Assembly: GCF_932526225.1 (NCBI RefSeq)
Contig: NC_064043.1
Coordinates: 2,935,501 to 2,999,500 of the forward strand
From: Nematostella vectensis
Lineage: Eukaryota > Cnidaria > Anthozoa > Actiniaria > Edwardsiidae
Direction: 5' to 3'
Length of the DNA stretch: 64,000 nt
The notes under the pieces were generated by a model that was given only the letters and a program-made list of their open reading frames with translations, had not been told where the DNA came from and did not search any database. Made by a program: the position numbers and the translations under genes. Each line of letters starts with the position of its first letter. The first letter of the stretch is position 1. Shown piece after piece: positions 46,645-58,300 of this stretch.

Positions 46645-46905
46645 TCCTATTTCAATAAAGGTTGTCAGTAAAAATGGCAAATGGCGATTGGCAAATGGCA
46701 GTTCTACGACCGAAAGTAACCATGCGTCTCGAAGAATATGGATAAATCAAAACAATTATCCATTAAAGGTTAGCAGTTCTTGGCTCTGACATTGCCGGAT
46801 TTTATTTAACACCTTCAATTTAAGAATAATATATAGTACCCATTATTAGTGTCATTATTATAGTGCCATTCGCCATTTGCACTGACAACCTCTTGTGAAA
46901 TAGGT
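46645..46905. mobile_element. 261-bp MITE with CCTATTTCA ends
   Basis: CCTATTTCAATAAAGGTTGT at the left is mirrored by ACAACCTCTTGTGAAATAGG at the right, and the arms continue through an 'aatggc(a/g)aatggc' block. Confidence 0.7.
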
Positions 46906-46914
46906 GTATACGTC

Positions 46915-47305
46915 ATATACACGTGCGCAACCTCATATATGTCATGCATAGTGTTATATACACTTGCGCAACCTCATATAGGGCAAGAATAGTGTTATAT
47001 ACACGTGCGCAACCTCATATACATGTTATATAATGTTATATACATGTGCGCAACCTCATATATGGCATGCATAGTGTTATATACACGGGTGCAACCTCAT
47101 ATACATGTTATATACATGTGCGCAACCTCATATATGGCATGTATAGTGTTATATACACGGGTGCAACCTCATATACATGTTATATACATGTGCGCAACCT
47201 CATATATGGCATGCATAGTGTTATATACACGGGTGCAACCTCATATGCATTTTATATAATGTTATATACATGTGCGCAACCTCATATGTGGCATGTATAG
47301 TATTA
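46915..47305. repeat. Minisatellite of GTGCGCAACCTCATAT units
   Basis: At least eight copies of 'gtgcgcaacctcatat' or 'ggtgcaacctcatat', separated by 'ggcatgcatagtgttatata'-type and 'acatgttatata'-type spacers. The open frames across it are by-products. Confidence 0.9.
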
Positions 47306-48418
47306 TGGAAAGCACAATTATGGGACCAGCGATACTGCATGTTTTTATACAACAGTGTTGCTCTTCTTACGCAAATCTTTGCATAAACAATTTAGAATCC
47401 GCATATCATTTCCTCGCTATTTACTCGTAGAGTAGGTGCGATGGATAGATCTTAGACAACAATTCATCACAAGCACTTTTGTCGCGCCAAATGGTCACAC
47501 TATATCTTACTATACGTTCTTTCTTCGTATGAGCTATTTAGACAAAAAGGCCCATTTTGTAAGTTCAATTATTTATGTTTTTTTCATTTTTTGGTGAAAA
47601 TTTTATAGTAATTGCTTATATTATCTTTCTTATATGTGTGTGTGTTTTTTTGTATTGTTTTTTTTTTATCTGTTATTTTCGCCCACACATCCCGTTACAT
47701 TATAATCATCCGCGTTGACAATAAAAGTGCGGTTGTTTGCATTAGTTTCAAAAGTTATAAAAATATCTAGATATTCAACATCTTGTCTTTATTAGTTGGT
47801 AGCTGTTATGGGAATGATTCCATCTATTCAACATATAGGCGCCAGACTAACTAAAACATAGCTTAACAAAATAAAAAACAGTCTTGATAATCCTTAAAAT
47901 GGGAGTCGTTCAACGTCTGTTTTTAGCGCTAGAAAACAAACAATGGACACATTTGTTGAAAAGGGTCGTGTTCATTGGACATCATTCCAATTGTGTGAAA
48001 CAAAAATTGCTTATCAAAACTTAGTTCCTCATTTCATTAAGTTTGCTTCTTCTTATTGAAGTGTGCCTCGCTTAGTGAAAAAAAGTAAAGATTTCGTTTT
48101 GATAGTTTATGGTGAAAAGAAATTATAAATGTTCCCCAGTCCATTCCACCCTACTTAACATTCCCGATCTATAAAAGCTTGCAGAAATGGCATTATTAAT
48201 TATAGATAACTGATTCCTTTGCAAATGAGCTGATTTTGGTAATATGCATAAGAATGATTCGGTGTATTGAATATAGCTCTTTAGACGTTCCAACGTTACA
48301 ATACGCTGTACTTATCAGGTAGAGGCAGAGAAACACAAGTATCGCTAAAGACGAGAGGAGCGCAAGGAGTTCCAGATCCTCATTGAAGATCATTAAAATT
48401 AAACGGAAACCTCAAGAT
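47306..48418. other. Gene-poor region before the SAM-like exon
   Basis: AT-rich, no coding exon seen. The last few hundred bases may hold the promoter of the gene at 48419. Confidence 0.4.
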
Positions 48419-48862
48419 ATGGAGAGCTCAGCAGAATTTGATTTCAAACTATGGGCGGCAGAGAGTAACCTTAAAACTGGTACAATCTATGTGCTACAGC
48501 GGGAGGGATTCGATACGAAGGCGGCCCTGACGCTGACAAGGCGACAAGATGTTTACACACTCGACATCTCTCGCGGTCAAAAGCGCACGCTCGCCAAGGC
48601 CCTGGCTAAACTAATGGAAAACCCGGAGATGTCTGCAATGTTCCTTGAGACCGCTAAGTCTTTTGAGAGTTCTGATGGTGAGTCGTCGAGTTCTGGCGCG
48701 GAGACGGAGAGTGCAGTGCAAAGGGAGTCGGTAATAGAAGAAGAGGATGAAGACGAAGAGAATGAAGAAGCTCAGATTGGCGACGGCGAGGAAGGTGGCA
48801 TTTTGGATGCTCCCGAAAAAACAGTGACTGCCGAACAAGTAACAGGTGAGAAGCGAATCTAA
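48419..48862 (+). CDS. SAM-like domain exon with acidic tail
   Basis: From ATG 48419 the frame encodes an N-terminal helical domain of about 60 residues (LWAAESNLKTGTIYVLQREG ... LDISRGQKRTLAKALAKL), with the pattern of the SAM-like domain common in cnidarian multi-domain proteins. A Ser- and Glu/Asp-rich tail follows. A good donor (ACAG|GTGAGAAG) falls at 48845/48846, so this may be a first exon in phase 1; if unspliced, the protein ends at 48862 after 147 residues. I found no convincing next exon downstream. Function unknown; such domains usually mediate protein-protein contacts. Confidence 0.55.
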   Translation: MESSAEFDFKLWAAESNLKTGTIYVLQREGFDTKAALTLTRRQDVYTLDISRGQKRTLAKALAKLMENPEMSAMFLETAKSFESSDGESSSSGAETESAVQRESVIEEEDEDEENEEAQIGDGEEGGILDAPEKTVTAEQVTGEKRI

Positions 48863-49593
48863 TGTTCACTAAAATATCTTTACGCTTTTACAATGAATAC
48901 TCGTGATTTTTTAACTCTAGTTTTGCAGTTACAATTAGAAGTTTTGAAAAGCAATTTATCATTTTTGTAAAAAGTACTCTATTGCTGTATATTGGAAGTA
49001 CTCTATATTTAGGATGTTGATCATTTTGGTATATATTACTATTTCATCATTCTGCACGTACTACAACTAAGGGTGCGAAAATGTCATCGGAAAAAAATAT
49101 TACCGCCGAGGTTTAGAAGTGACACTTTACAAACAAACACACTTACAAACACTATCGAGTTGAGGCGCGCTTGTATCATTTCTGGCGGGTCTTTTTTAAG
49201 AGGGCTTTTTCGAGATAAAGAGTAATAAATAATTAAATATACTTGTGTAAAAACTGTCAGTAATTACCCGTTTGTTTTCCATTAATTGTAAACGGAAACA
49301 ATAAACACAATATGTTAAATGACTTGGGTATTTTTGTACTCTTAATGGACCCACTTTAAAAGCCACACCGTTTTACATATTGTTTTCTAAGCGGGTGCCG
49401 GATAAAAACATAACCACATCAAAACGCGGTGTTCGCTGTGAAAATCACTTCTGTCTTAAACACATATGAGATAGGAATGGAAAGAAGCTATAATGGCTTA
49501 CTGAATTGAAACTAGGTGGATCAAAGTGGGAGTCCGTGCCCAATTTGTCTTTTGTAAGCATGATACACTAGTCATTCAAACCCCCACCCCTAA
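48863..49593. other. Non-coding stretch after the SAM-like exon
   Basis: AT-rich; I see nothing in it. Confidence 0.4.
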
Positions 49594-49735
49594 GGGTCCC
49601 CGAATGGTCTTTGGCGAGCACTTGCGAGCTTGCGAGCCCCCGTTTTTATGCGAGGCCGAGCATTTTTAGGCGGAAAAAAAATTAGCCGAAAACTGCGAGC
49701 ACATCGAAATTTCGGGGGACCATTCGGGGGGGCCC
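49594..49735. mobile_element. 142-bp MITE with GGGTCCCCGAATGGTC ends
   Basis: GGGTCCCCGAATGGTC at the left is mirrored by GACCATTCGGGG...GGCCC at the right; TAA flanks the left end and lies two bases past the right end. Internal GCGAGC repeats. Confidence 0.65.
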
Positions 49736-50652
49736 TCTAAGACTACAGAGGGTGTGGGGTTTACGTGGGGTTTTAGAGCTCTTTTGAACCAGAATCTATC
49801 CCGAGGGGGTGGTGGCATTGACTTGTTTTTTAGCCATAGACTTGTCCCCACCAAATTGCCGGAAGGCGAGTTCGTGGATTCTACCCCCCATGGAAGGCCG
49901 GACCTCGTTTCAGGTTTTCTGTTCCCAAATAATGTTGTGAGAATCCAAGTATATAGAGTAGAGGAGATTATAACTACACATGTAGCCGTCAAGATACCAA
50001 CAAGGATCCTTAGTCATTAAAAAAAATAAGTAGTTTTTCAATTTAGATCATATCACAGAAATGTGTCTAATGAGTTTGGTGCGATGCCATATCCAAAAAT
50101 CTTCGCCAGGTTTTCACAGAACTCCCGGTCAGTTATTAACCAGTCTGGAAATGCACCCACTCTATACTCGCTCAATTAAGTGGTGTATTCATTGTTTTTA
50201 CGATGCAAAGTTGTTTTGCAAGTGTATAAAACGTTACCATAACATGGCTTCATAAACAGTTACACATCCATTTACGTAATCAGTGCATTAGTTTCTGTGG
50301 TATTAGTAGGTTAATATTTGATGAGTGTTAATGAATATGATAGCACTCGGCCATCTCCTGTTTATTTGTCTCTCACGGCACGAAATCTAAGCTTGCAGCA
50401 AGGCTTTGGTGACGATTAGGTGCACTAGGGCTAGGTTACGATTTCCAATACCTCGAACAGGTAGGAGTTACTTGGTTTCTTGTTACACCGCGCCTTTTCT
50501 AACATATGTACAGCAGCAATCCAGAACTAACCTGTCCCAAAAAACTCTGCACCTCGGTGAAAAATAGCATTTTTTTTTGCAAATGTAAGAAAATGATCCT
50601 GTATATGCTCGGTATGCACTGGCGAAAAGTTTCTGCGACAATCGACATGTCT
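49736..50652. other. Non-coding stretch
   Basis: Short open frames overlap on both strands (about 49750-50020) without any domain I recognise; I would not call them genes. Confidence 0.35.
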
Positions 50653-50880
50653 GTCTGTGTAGGTCTTCCCTAGGTACTTGTGTGGTGCAGTGTGTTGGTG
50701 CATGGTTTATTTGTGCAGGTTGTCCCTAGGTATTTGTGCAGTGCAGTGTGTTGGTGCATGGTTTATTTGTGCAGGTTGTCCCTAGGTATTTGTGTAGTGC
50801 AGTGTGTTGGTGCATGATTTATTTGTGCAGGTCTTCCCTTCATACAGATTGTGTGGTGCAGTGTGTTGGTGCATGGTTTT
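50653..50880. repeat. 56-bp minisatellite, four units
   Basis: 'gtgcatggtttatttgtgca' followed by 'ggttgtccctaggtatttgt' recurs every 56 bp. Confidence 0.85.
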
Positions 50881-51107
50881 ACGCAGATGGTCCAGGCTGT
50901 ATGGTATAGTATACTAGTGCATGGGTGAATGTACAGGGCCATGCATACGATAATACAGCATTTCATTTTAAGGCACGCCGACCTTTCTTCAAAACAATTC
51001 GATTGCGTTCGTTTTATCAATGAATTTGTCTTCGAGGGTAGGAATTTGAATCAAGTCTGTTGGAGCCAGGAAGTCAATGATACAAAATCGTTTTTTTTTT
51101 CTCATCA

Positions 51108-51192
51108 CCCTTGCGAAATGGACTTGGGAGTATCCAGTATATACTAGGAAATCCTAGGAGCTCCCAAATCTTGGGAGTTCATTTCGCAGGGG
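51108..51192. mobile_element. 85-bp hairpin element
   Basis: CCTTGCGAAATGGACTTGGG at the left is mirrored by GGGAGTTCATTTCGCAGG at the right. Probably a very short MITE. Confidence 0.6.
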
Positions 51193-51723
51193 CATTGCCG
51201 TTAGATCAAAACCCCCTCTCTTAATAAAGCTAGATACGCCCCTGGCTCCAGTCCATTGTAAAATACCTCGGCCAAACGCACCACTTTATTTGTTGGTATT
51301 TAACCATACACTAGAAATCATCAACTAGAAGGACTGTATATACAAAAAGGCTCTAAAACCAGTCATACACAAAACTGTTTGTGGAATTCGTAAACAAAAT
51401 GCGATATAAGATGTGCTGTCATTTTTTTGTGAAAACTTTTTGTCTTCGCTCGCCTCGTAAAACTTTCAATGTTTGACAAGCGGGTGCACATTTGCAAAAA
51501 AAAAATGCTATTTTTCATCGAGGTGCAGAGCTTTGCATCGTATGCTTATCCAGGCCTTTACAATATCACACATTCCGGAATTATCAATTGGAAGTTAAAA
51601 ACTGCAGAAAACGTTTATTTGAAAGGATGTTTTTTTTATGTAGTCACAATTTCTTCAAGACTAGAGTGAACGGGCAGGGATACCTGTGGTGGAAAAATAC
51701 GCGCGTTTCCAGTCCATTTCAAA
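51193..51723. other. Non-coding stretch
   Basis: I see nothing convincing; may include promoter sequence if the exon at 51724 is real. Confidence 0.35.
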
Positions 51724-51845
51724 ATGGCGGGCAGCGAGAAACAAATAGACTTCTCAATACAACAATCTCTGCAAGTTTTCGCGAACTCGAAGCCAATTCA
51801 ACCATTGAAAATCGAGAGAAATCATTTATGCACATCTCAAAAAGG
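51724..51845 (+). CDS. Possible first coding exon, unknown product
   Basis: ATGGCGGGCAGC in a good start context is followed by 40 open codons (MAGSEKQIDFSIQQSLQVF ...) and a strong donor, AAAAAGG|GTACGT. The composition looks coding, but there is no recognised domain and no next exon in a matching phase. A possible acceptor at 53855 (TTTTAG) opens a coding-like frame, GTELKKIEITRKR, but its phase does not fit this donor. Confidence 0.3.
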
Positions 51846-54800
51846 GTACGTTATGCTCATCTGTTCCGATATTATTGTATTATCATTGATTTAATTATTT
51901 TCACGTTGAGTTTGTTTTGACAAACTTCGTCTGACGCCGTAAGTTGGCACAGTTAGGGGAAAACACTACGGCTAGACACTGCTGAGAATGGGTCACACTA
52001 GATTGACGAGATCAGTATTGTTTTGAATCTATTTTTGGCTGCGATGACTGCGACTTTTATTAAAACGAACTGTCAACAATTTAACGAACAATGAACGCTG
52101 ATGTGTCCCAGCGCTGAATTTGTACACCTTCTATCTACAACAACACTGATGGCTTTTTCCTATCAGAGTCAGAGTCAAAAGATCATAGAAATACAGAGCC
52201 AAACAATCCGTCGATGGTTTCTCACCTCGTTGTCTCGAGATATGAATAGCCAAACGCGCGTTATCACGCATTCACCCAGGGGGGTCGCGTCGGGGTTTAT
52301 AATAACTGCGCTATATTCTTCAGCATTTTATTCTCAATAAGAGTACGAAGGCGTGACGGCCGCATCAACATCGCGATCGCGGACAACTTATATGTTTATT
52401 GGCCCACTGAAGTACAAGCTATAAGAGAAAGTTCGGCATGCCAGGTTGGTTATCTTAATTTATAATGCCCCTTTGCGCTTTGCTTTCAGTATTTTACTAT
52501 TTTAGTTATCACTGCTTCGTTCAGTATCTTATTCCTTTCATTTGTCCTTTTATATTTATGATCCACTTCTTTTTCTTCATAGTGGTAATACTTCATTCAA
52601 AAGACCGTCTATTATTGTAACATTCTTCTTTTCTTCTCTTATTTCTCGTATCTAGTTTTATTTTTTCATATCTCTATATTTTCAAAATCTGATAAGTTAT
52701 TGCGCCTTCTGTGTATGCGTCGTTCAGTAGTATTCTTGTTGAACTTCCGTCTAATATTAGCGTTTTGCTAAAACATTCCTATTCGCACAATTCGACTACT
52801 AAAAAGGAAAACGTTATAACAGAACAAGGAAATATTAGATTGATGGGGCATGAAAGCATATCAAGCTTATTCCGTTTGAGCTGAATACTAGCCCTTTTCC
52901 GCGCACAAGCCTTTAAACAAATTCAAATTATGCAAGTCAGTGCGTGGCGTTATCTCCGCTTTTATAACATCGATTAAATACCAAGTGCGGTCGAATCCAC
53001 AGAGTTACGCCAATCAATCAAGTGAACACATTTTGCTAAAGTAACTCATACATAATCAATCCGCGTTGATGATAATCAATAAGTATTTTTTTCCATGGAT
53101 TCGCTTAGCCGTCGAAGCAGTGTAATATATTTTGATTATTTCCTATTGAATTGCAACTTATGGCTAAGAAGGCGGGGTACCTCCCTTGGCTTGTTTTCGT
53201 CAAAAATGTAAATACATGTAAAAAAGACCTGTCTAGACTACAAGGTTTGGTGATTTCGCCATTCCTTTCCCACTTTAATTCTTGGCAATACTACATCGTT
53301 TATCTCCTAAATGGGAAATAATTCTATGGGAAAATTATACCGCGACTTTTCGTCAATAAACTAGCAAGACAGTAAAACGCATTAAAAGTGCATGCAGAAT
53401 ACTGAATCAGTTATACCTTGCTATGCCCTGTTTGAATCGGTGACATATAGCCCTGCTAATGCTTGGCTAAAGAGCGGCGTAAATTTTTCATTGGGCAAAC
53501 TCGCATGCGACGGCGCATGCGCCAACACTCGATTGTCGAGAAGGTAGCTTTTGAAAATTCAATTTCACAAGCTTCTGACAAGAGAGACAATTAACCTCGA
53601 AAATAAGGTAAGAATCCACTAAAATTATCCACTACTCAAAGCCTTTGTTTTCCGTGGACTCACCGTGTTTTGTAAGTGTAAGGGCGCTGAATGACTCATA
53701 GGTTATGTTATACTTTCCCATAGAAACAGGCAGGTTGACCTAAAAATCTAACACTGTGGGAATTCCCCCGTTCCCCTTTTTAAACAATGCAAATAGCTTT
53801 TTCATAACCGAGGGTTGTGCGATTCATAATATACCGGCTGATTTCGCTTTTAGGAACAGAGCTGAAAAAAATCGAAATAACAAGAAAAAGAGCACCCATA
53901 GAATATAACAGCGCCCAGGCGAGCCAAGCCAATGTTTCTGTTCTCTCGGGAAAGGCTTTAGAAAACCTTTATCAACAACAGGGGGACGGTATTGTATTTC
54001 TTTTATATAAAAGTAAAATTCGATAACGACAAAGTAATCTTCCATTATTTCTATTCATTGACCTTAGGTCCTTCGTGAGAAATGTAAAGTAAATGGTAGA
54101 GATTCTAAGGAATGTAAAAGCGGTTTTCAAATTTCGCCGTCTTGACATGTGAAATCGAAGGTAATTTATTCAACACATTTGCGCAAATCGTGCCCTTTTT
54201 TGGTGCTGTTCATAGTGCGAACAGTTCTTTTGACTAAGTAGCTCGTGGGGAACATGACTAATCGGCCCAGGTGCATCATTCACTTCATTCGAATTTAGCG
54301 CTGCCTTCATTACGCTATTGTGCGCCTTTCTTTTCTCGCTCTTAGGCGTTCCAGTGTTCAGCGGAGTTAATCAAAGGGACGGATAAAATAAGAGCAGTCC
54401 TTTACTTTGTGTGTGTTTTGCTGGTCATGGACAATGGCGCACCAGTGTTTTTTCTAGTGCTGTGCTTGTTGACTGGTTGTGAACCGATTAGGGTCAAAAG
54501 TTGCGCGCTTACACGAACCGAGAACATTCAATGAGTCCCATAGCCCCATCCATACACTTAATGCATCTAATTTCACACCGAAATCTCTATGAAACCTATT
54601 AGGGACAAATATTTGAGAGAGCTTCCCATTTAACAACTATCAACAATCATAATCTAAATAATTAATCAATTCAGCGAAAACAATAGCTACTGATTCCGGC
54701 AAAAAAAACACGCAGATTTCTCGCCAAACATCTATCATTTGCTTTAACAAGAAATCCGAAACTATCAACCATTTGCTAGAATTCAAAATCCTAAACTATT

Positions 54801-54880
54801 TAATTAAACATTAAATTCATTGGCCACTTTTTTTTTTTCAATTTGAAAAGTGTTTTTCAATATCTCAGCGGAAATACGGG
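51846..54880. other. Gene-poor region upstream of the DCLK-like gene
   Basis: No recognisable gene. One exon-like stretch at about 53857-53990 is noted under the preceding exon. The rest is AT-rich. Confidence 0.4.
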
Positions 54881-55359
54881 CATTCGCCGATGTGATGGAT
54901 TTTGATTGGCTGTTCTAAAGAGCTATTGTTTTTATAGCACCCCTTGTTCATCGGCCAATCAGAGCGCGCTCATTGTATTTGGCTAGCAAGTCAAAATATT
55001 GACTACGGTTGCTGAGTCGGTCTTGGAGCTCACTACTTCCGAAAGATTCCACTGACACAGGTGGTTTTCAGTCCACCCGATCAGAATATAATATGAGCTT
55101 TCTGTTATTGTCTCCTATGGCAAATTTCTAGCCCAATTTGATTGGACGAAGGATAGTGAATTAGTGCGAGTTGAAAGCGACCAAGAGACATCCGCCTCAA
55201 TTTCTCCTCTCGACTACGAACCCTCGGTGGTGCGTTTTGCGATCAGATTTTCGATCTTATTGTTATTCTCTTTACTTTTGGTACTGAAAATCCCTTGCAT
55301 GGTGGGTTTTGAATAATTAACAGCCTTTTATTATTTTTTTAGCTGCATCGGGAGATAGA
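54881..55359 (+). promoter_or_regulatory. Promoter and 5' leader of the DCLK-like gene
   Basis: Contains inverted CCAAT boxes (GATTGGCTG at about 54902, GGCCAATCAGAG at about 54953), and CpG is frequent compared with the gene body. An acceptor (TTTTTTTAG) at 55342 shows the first coding exon is preceded by an intron, so the true transcription start is further upstream, likely between 54.9 and 55.2 kb. Confidence 0.45.
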
Positions 55360-58300
55360 ATGGAGAATGGAATGATGAATGGAGACGAAGACTTCCGAAG
55401 CGGTTCCCCTGGCCTTCAACGATCGGGGTCGAGAAACTCCATCGGTAGAGATGGCAGAAACTCCCTACTTCGACGAAACCAAAGCCTTAGCGCCAAACAG
55501 ATTATGTTCTACAGAAATGGAGACAGGTTTTTCAGTGGCCTGAAGTTGGCGGTTTCAAGCGAGCGCTACAAGGAATTCGATTCACTATTAACCGAACTGT
55601 CTGCGAAAATCGACCTTCAAACCGGCGCGGTTCGCTATATCTTTAATAGCGAAACAGGCAATGAAGTCCAAGATGTGACTGAACTACAGTATGGGGTGTC
55701 CTACGTTTGCTCTTCGTCTAACCATTTTCAGCGGATTGAAGGTGGTTACAGAAATAACCAACCACAATGGGCGCTTACATCCGCGAAGGGCAACCCGAAA
55801 AGCGAGCTGCAGAACTGGCAACAGAACGAACAAGTCGACCAGCAGAAAGATTTTATCCGAGCCAAGCTAGTGACTGTCGTGAAACACGGCAAAAAACCTC
55901 AGAAGAAAGTCACTATGCTGTTGAACAAGAAAACTGCGTCTTCGTTAAACCAAGTCCTCGATCATCTATCGTCTAAAGTCACCGTTGGCAAAGTGGATAA
56001 ACTCTACACCGTCGACATGAAACCGGTAAGATTTGTTTCATTGATTTTATGATTTTAATACACTGACTATTCTATGATCCCATATGATTTCGAGTTCATG
56101 GTCTTTAGTTCGTTGTCAAATTAAATATTTATAAACACTGTTGCTTGCCTTTGAGTTGCGTAAAAACGCCATGTGAGAAGGGCCGAGTGACGGCATTTAA
56201 ATCCAAACTCATATTTTTCGCGCGAAATTGGCGTCAAAGCGAAACAATTTTTCATTTTCGTATATCTACATTAAAATGTCACCAGTGCTGTTATTCCATG
56301 GTTCAAGAAAACCTGCATACCTCCATATTAATCACCCATCCTTCTTCCATCGCAAAAGGCGATATCATTTCCTATTTATATTCAAAATATCGATTACTTC
56401 CCGTCCTATTTTCCCTAGAGTTCTTGCAAGCACGCGCGCTAAATTACCATTCGAGTGTCGAAATCGACAAGCTTACGGCATTGAAAGGCTTTTTTCACCG
56501 AACAATGGTGCATTTTACTGGTTTTCACTTGGCCATTTAAGGTTTTAGTTTTCCTCACTCATGAAAAAGCACGCTTTTTTAATCTTCTCGTAATGTCGGG
56601 TTCTTTGTTCACATCCTTCCCGTACTGAGGATTGTGTTTTTTTTTTTTGCCACGTGTCTAGTTCTAGAGGACGCTATATTATTCATAAAGATTAGGCTTG
56701 TACAAGGTATCTAACCCCAAACCTTCGCTACTGCAAAATCTAGGTTTATTTGCCGTTTTGTTGGCCTTGTTACATTTTAAACGTGTGTTGACCCTCTTAT
56801 ACGAGTGTTCCGCTCCGTCGCAATCCAAACGCTTCAATGACTCGATCAAAGGAAGCCTTTTCATTTTGAAAACTGTTTCACTGGGACGTGACAAATCTGT
56901 AGGCAATTTTTATCACGCCTTAATCCTTTTGGCAGTTAGCCTAACAAAGAGCCTAAAATACACATTATTCGGGTTTAAGTGAAAGCCTGGCTTACGTATT
57001 TCCTCTATGTCTAAAAATGTTCAATATCATAAAAAGCTGTCCAATGAATTGTTGGCTGAGCATACAAGGAGGAATCAAGTCACGCGTGGACAGAGCCCTA
57101 TGCTATAACCATTAACACACATCAAGAGCATTTTATGTGCGAAATATTATATTAAGCCTTTTTTTATTCCTTTTTTTGGACTCTTTATCTTTCTAGAAAC
57201 TGCTAATATCTGTAAGGTCATGAACTTCAGAGATGCTTTTGGGTTAAGATGTTTTAGAAGGGTAGATATACACTCTTTTTTATAAGAACGTCATGCCTGA
57301 GATTTCACCCAATTTTAAGAACATGCTAAGAACATGCTGAGGCTCAGATATCAGAAAAATATAGCTTTTTTTTTTAGTCCTGATGCTTTCTAAAATGCAG
57401 ACGTTCAAAAATATTGTAATGAAGTATAAGAGTGACTAGAAGGAAAGATCAGAATTTAATAGTCTTCCATAAGACCCAGCAACATCCAGGTAATGCTTAG
57501 GGGCATGTACCCTGTCTTCCTGTTAATCCACATATGCATAGTTAAAATGGCTGTATAATCATATGTCTGTGATATATTTTTAGTGGTTTTAATTAATTGT
57601 TGGGATAAGAAGTTGTGGCTTTAGTACCACTCATGGTTTTACAATATTTGCTTTATCAATGACCAGCATTACTGATTAAAAAACTTTTAAGGTACATATA
57701 TTTCTGAATGAAAGCTAATTTCCCAAATCCTCCAGACTTGTTATACACAAATACTTGACTTTGTTGAGAATATTTCCCTGACATCCCAGGCTATGTATAC
57801 CACATTTATTGTCTGCTGTCACTCTTTTTTATCTTTTGTTTATCATTTGAGTTGCCAGAGTAAATAAACCACCTCTGAATGGACTTAGAAATCAATGAAT
57901 AATTTGTGTTTACTCTTACAGTGCACTAGTAGAACTCTTGGGTAGGGGTCAGATTGTGAGTAAAATTATCTTTATAATGGTTTTTCCATATTTATGAATG
58001 TTATCCCCATATCAGAGCATGACTCACAGGCAAACATGTCATTATCATTAATATTTATCAACCTTAAACTCATACTCACCTCTTAGTCACTCTTATAAAA
58101 TGAAGGGAGCACCTGATCTGAATTGTGGTATTAAATTTTTTCTAAAATAAAAAGATATCAAATTTCTTTTTTTAAAAAATATGAATCATTCTAATCATTC
58201 TAAAATTTTTACTATTTGACCAGTACCATGGAATGACCATATTAGGCTCATCTGAAATGAAATGAAATTGTTGTTTATAATTAAGAAGGAAACTGGGAAG

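Noticed and set aside
47005..47300. 84-codon frames with repeated ATSYM residues
   Set aside because: By-products of the GTGCGCAACCTCATAT minisatellite.
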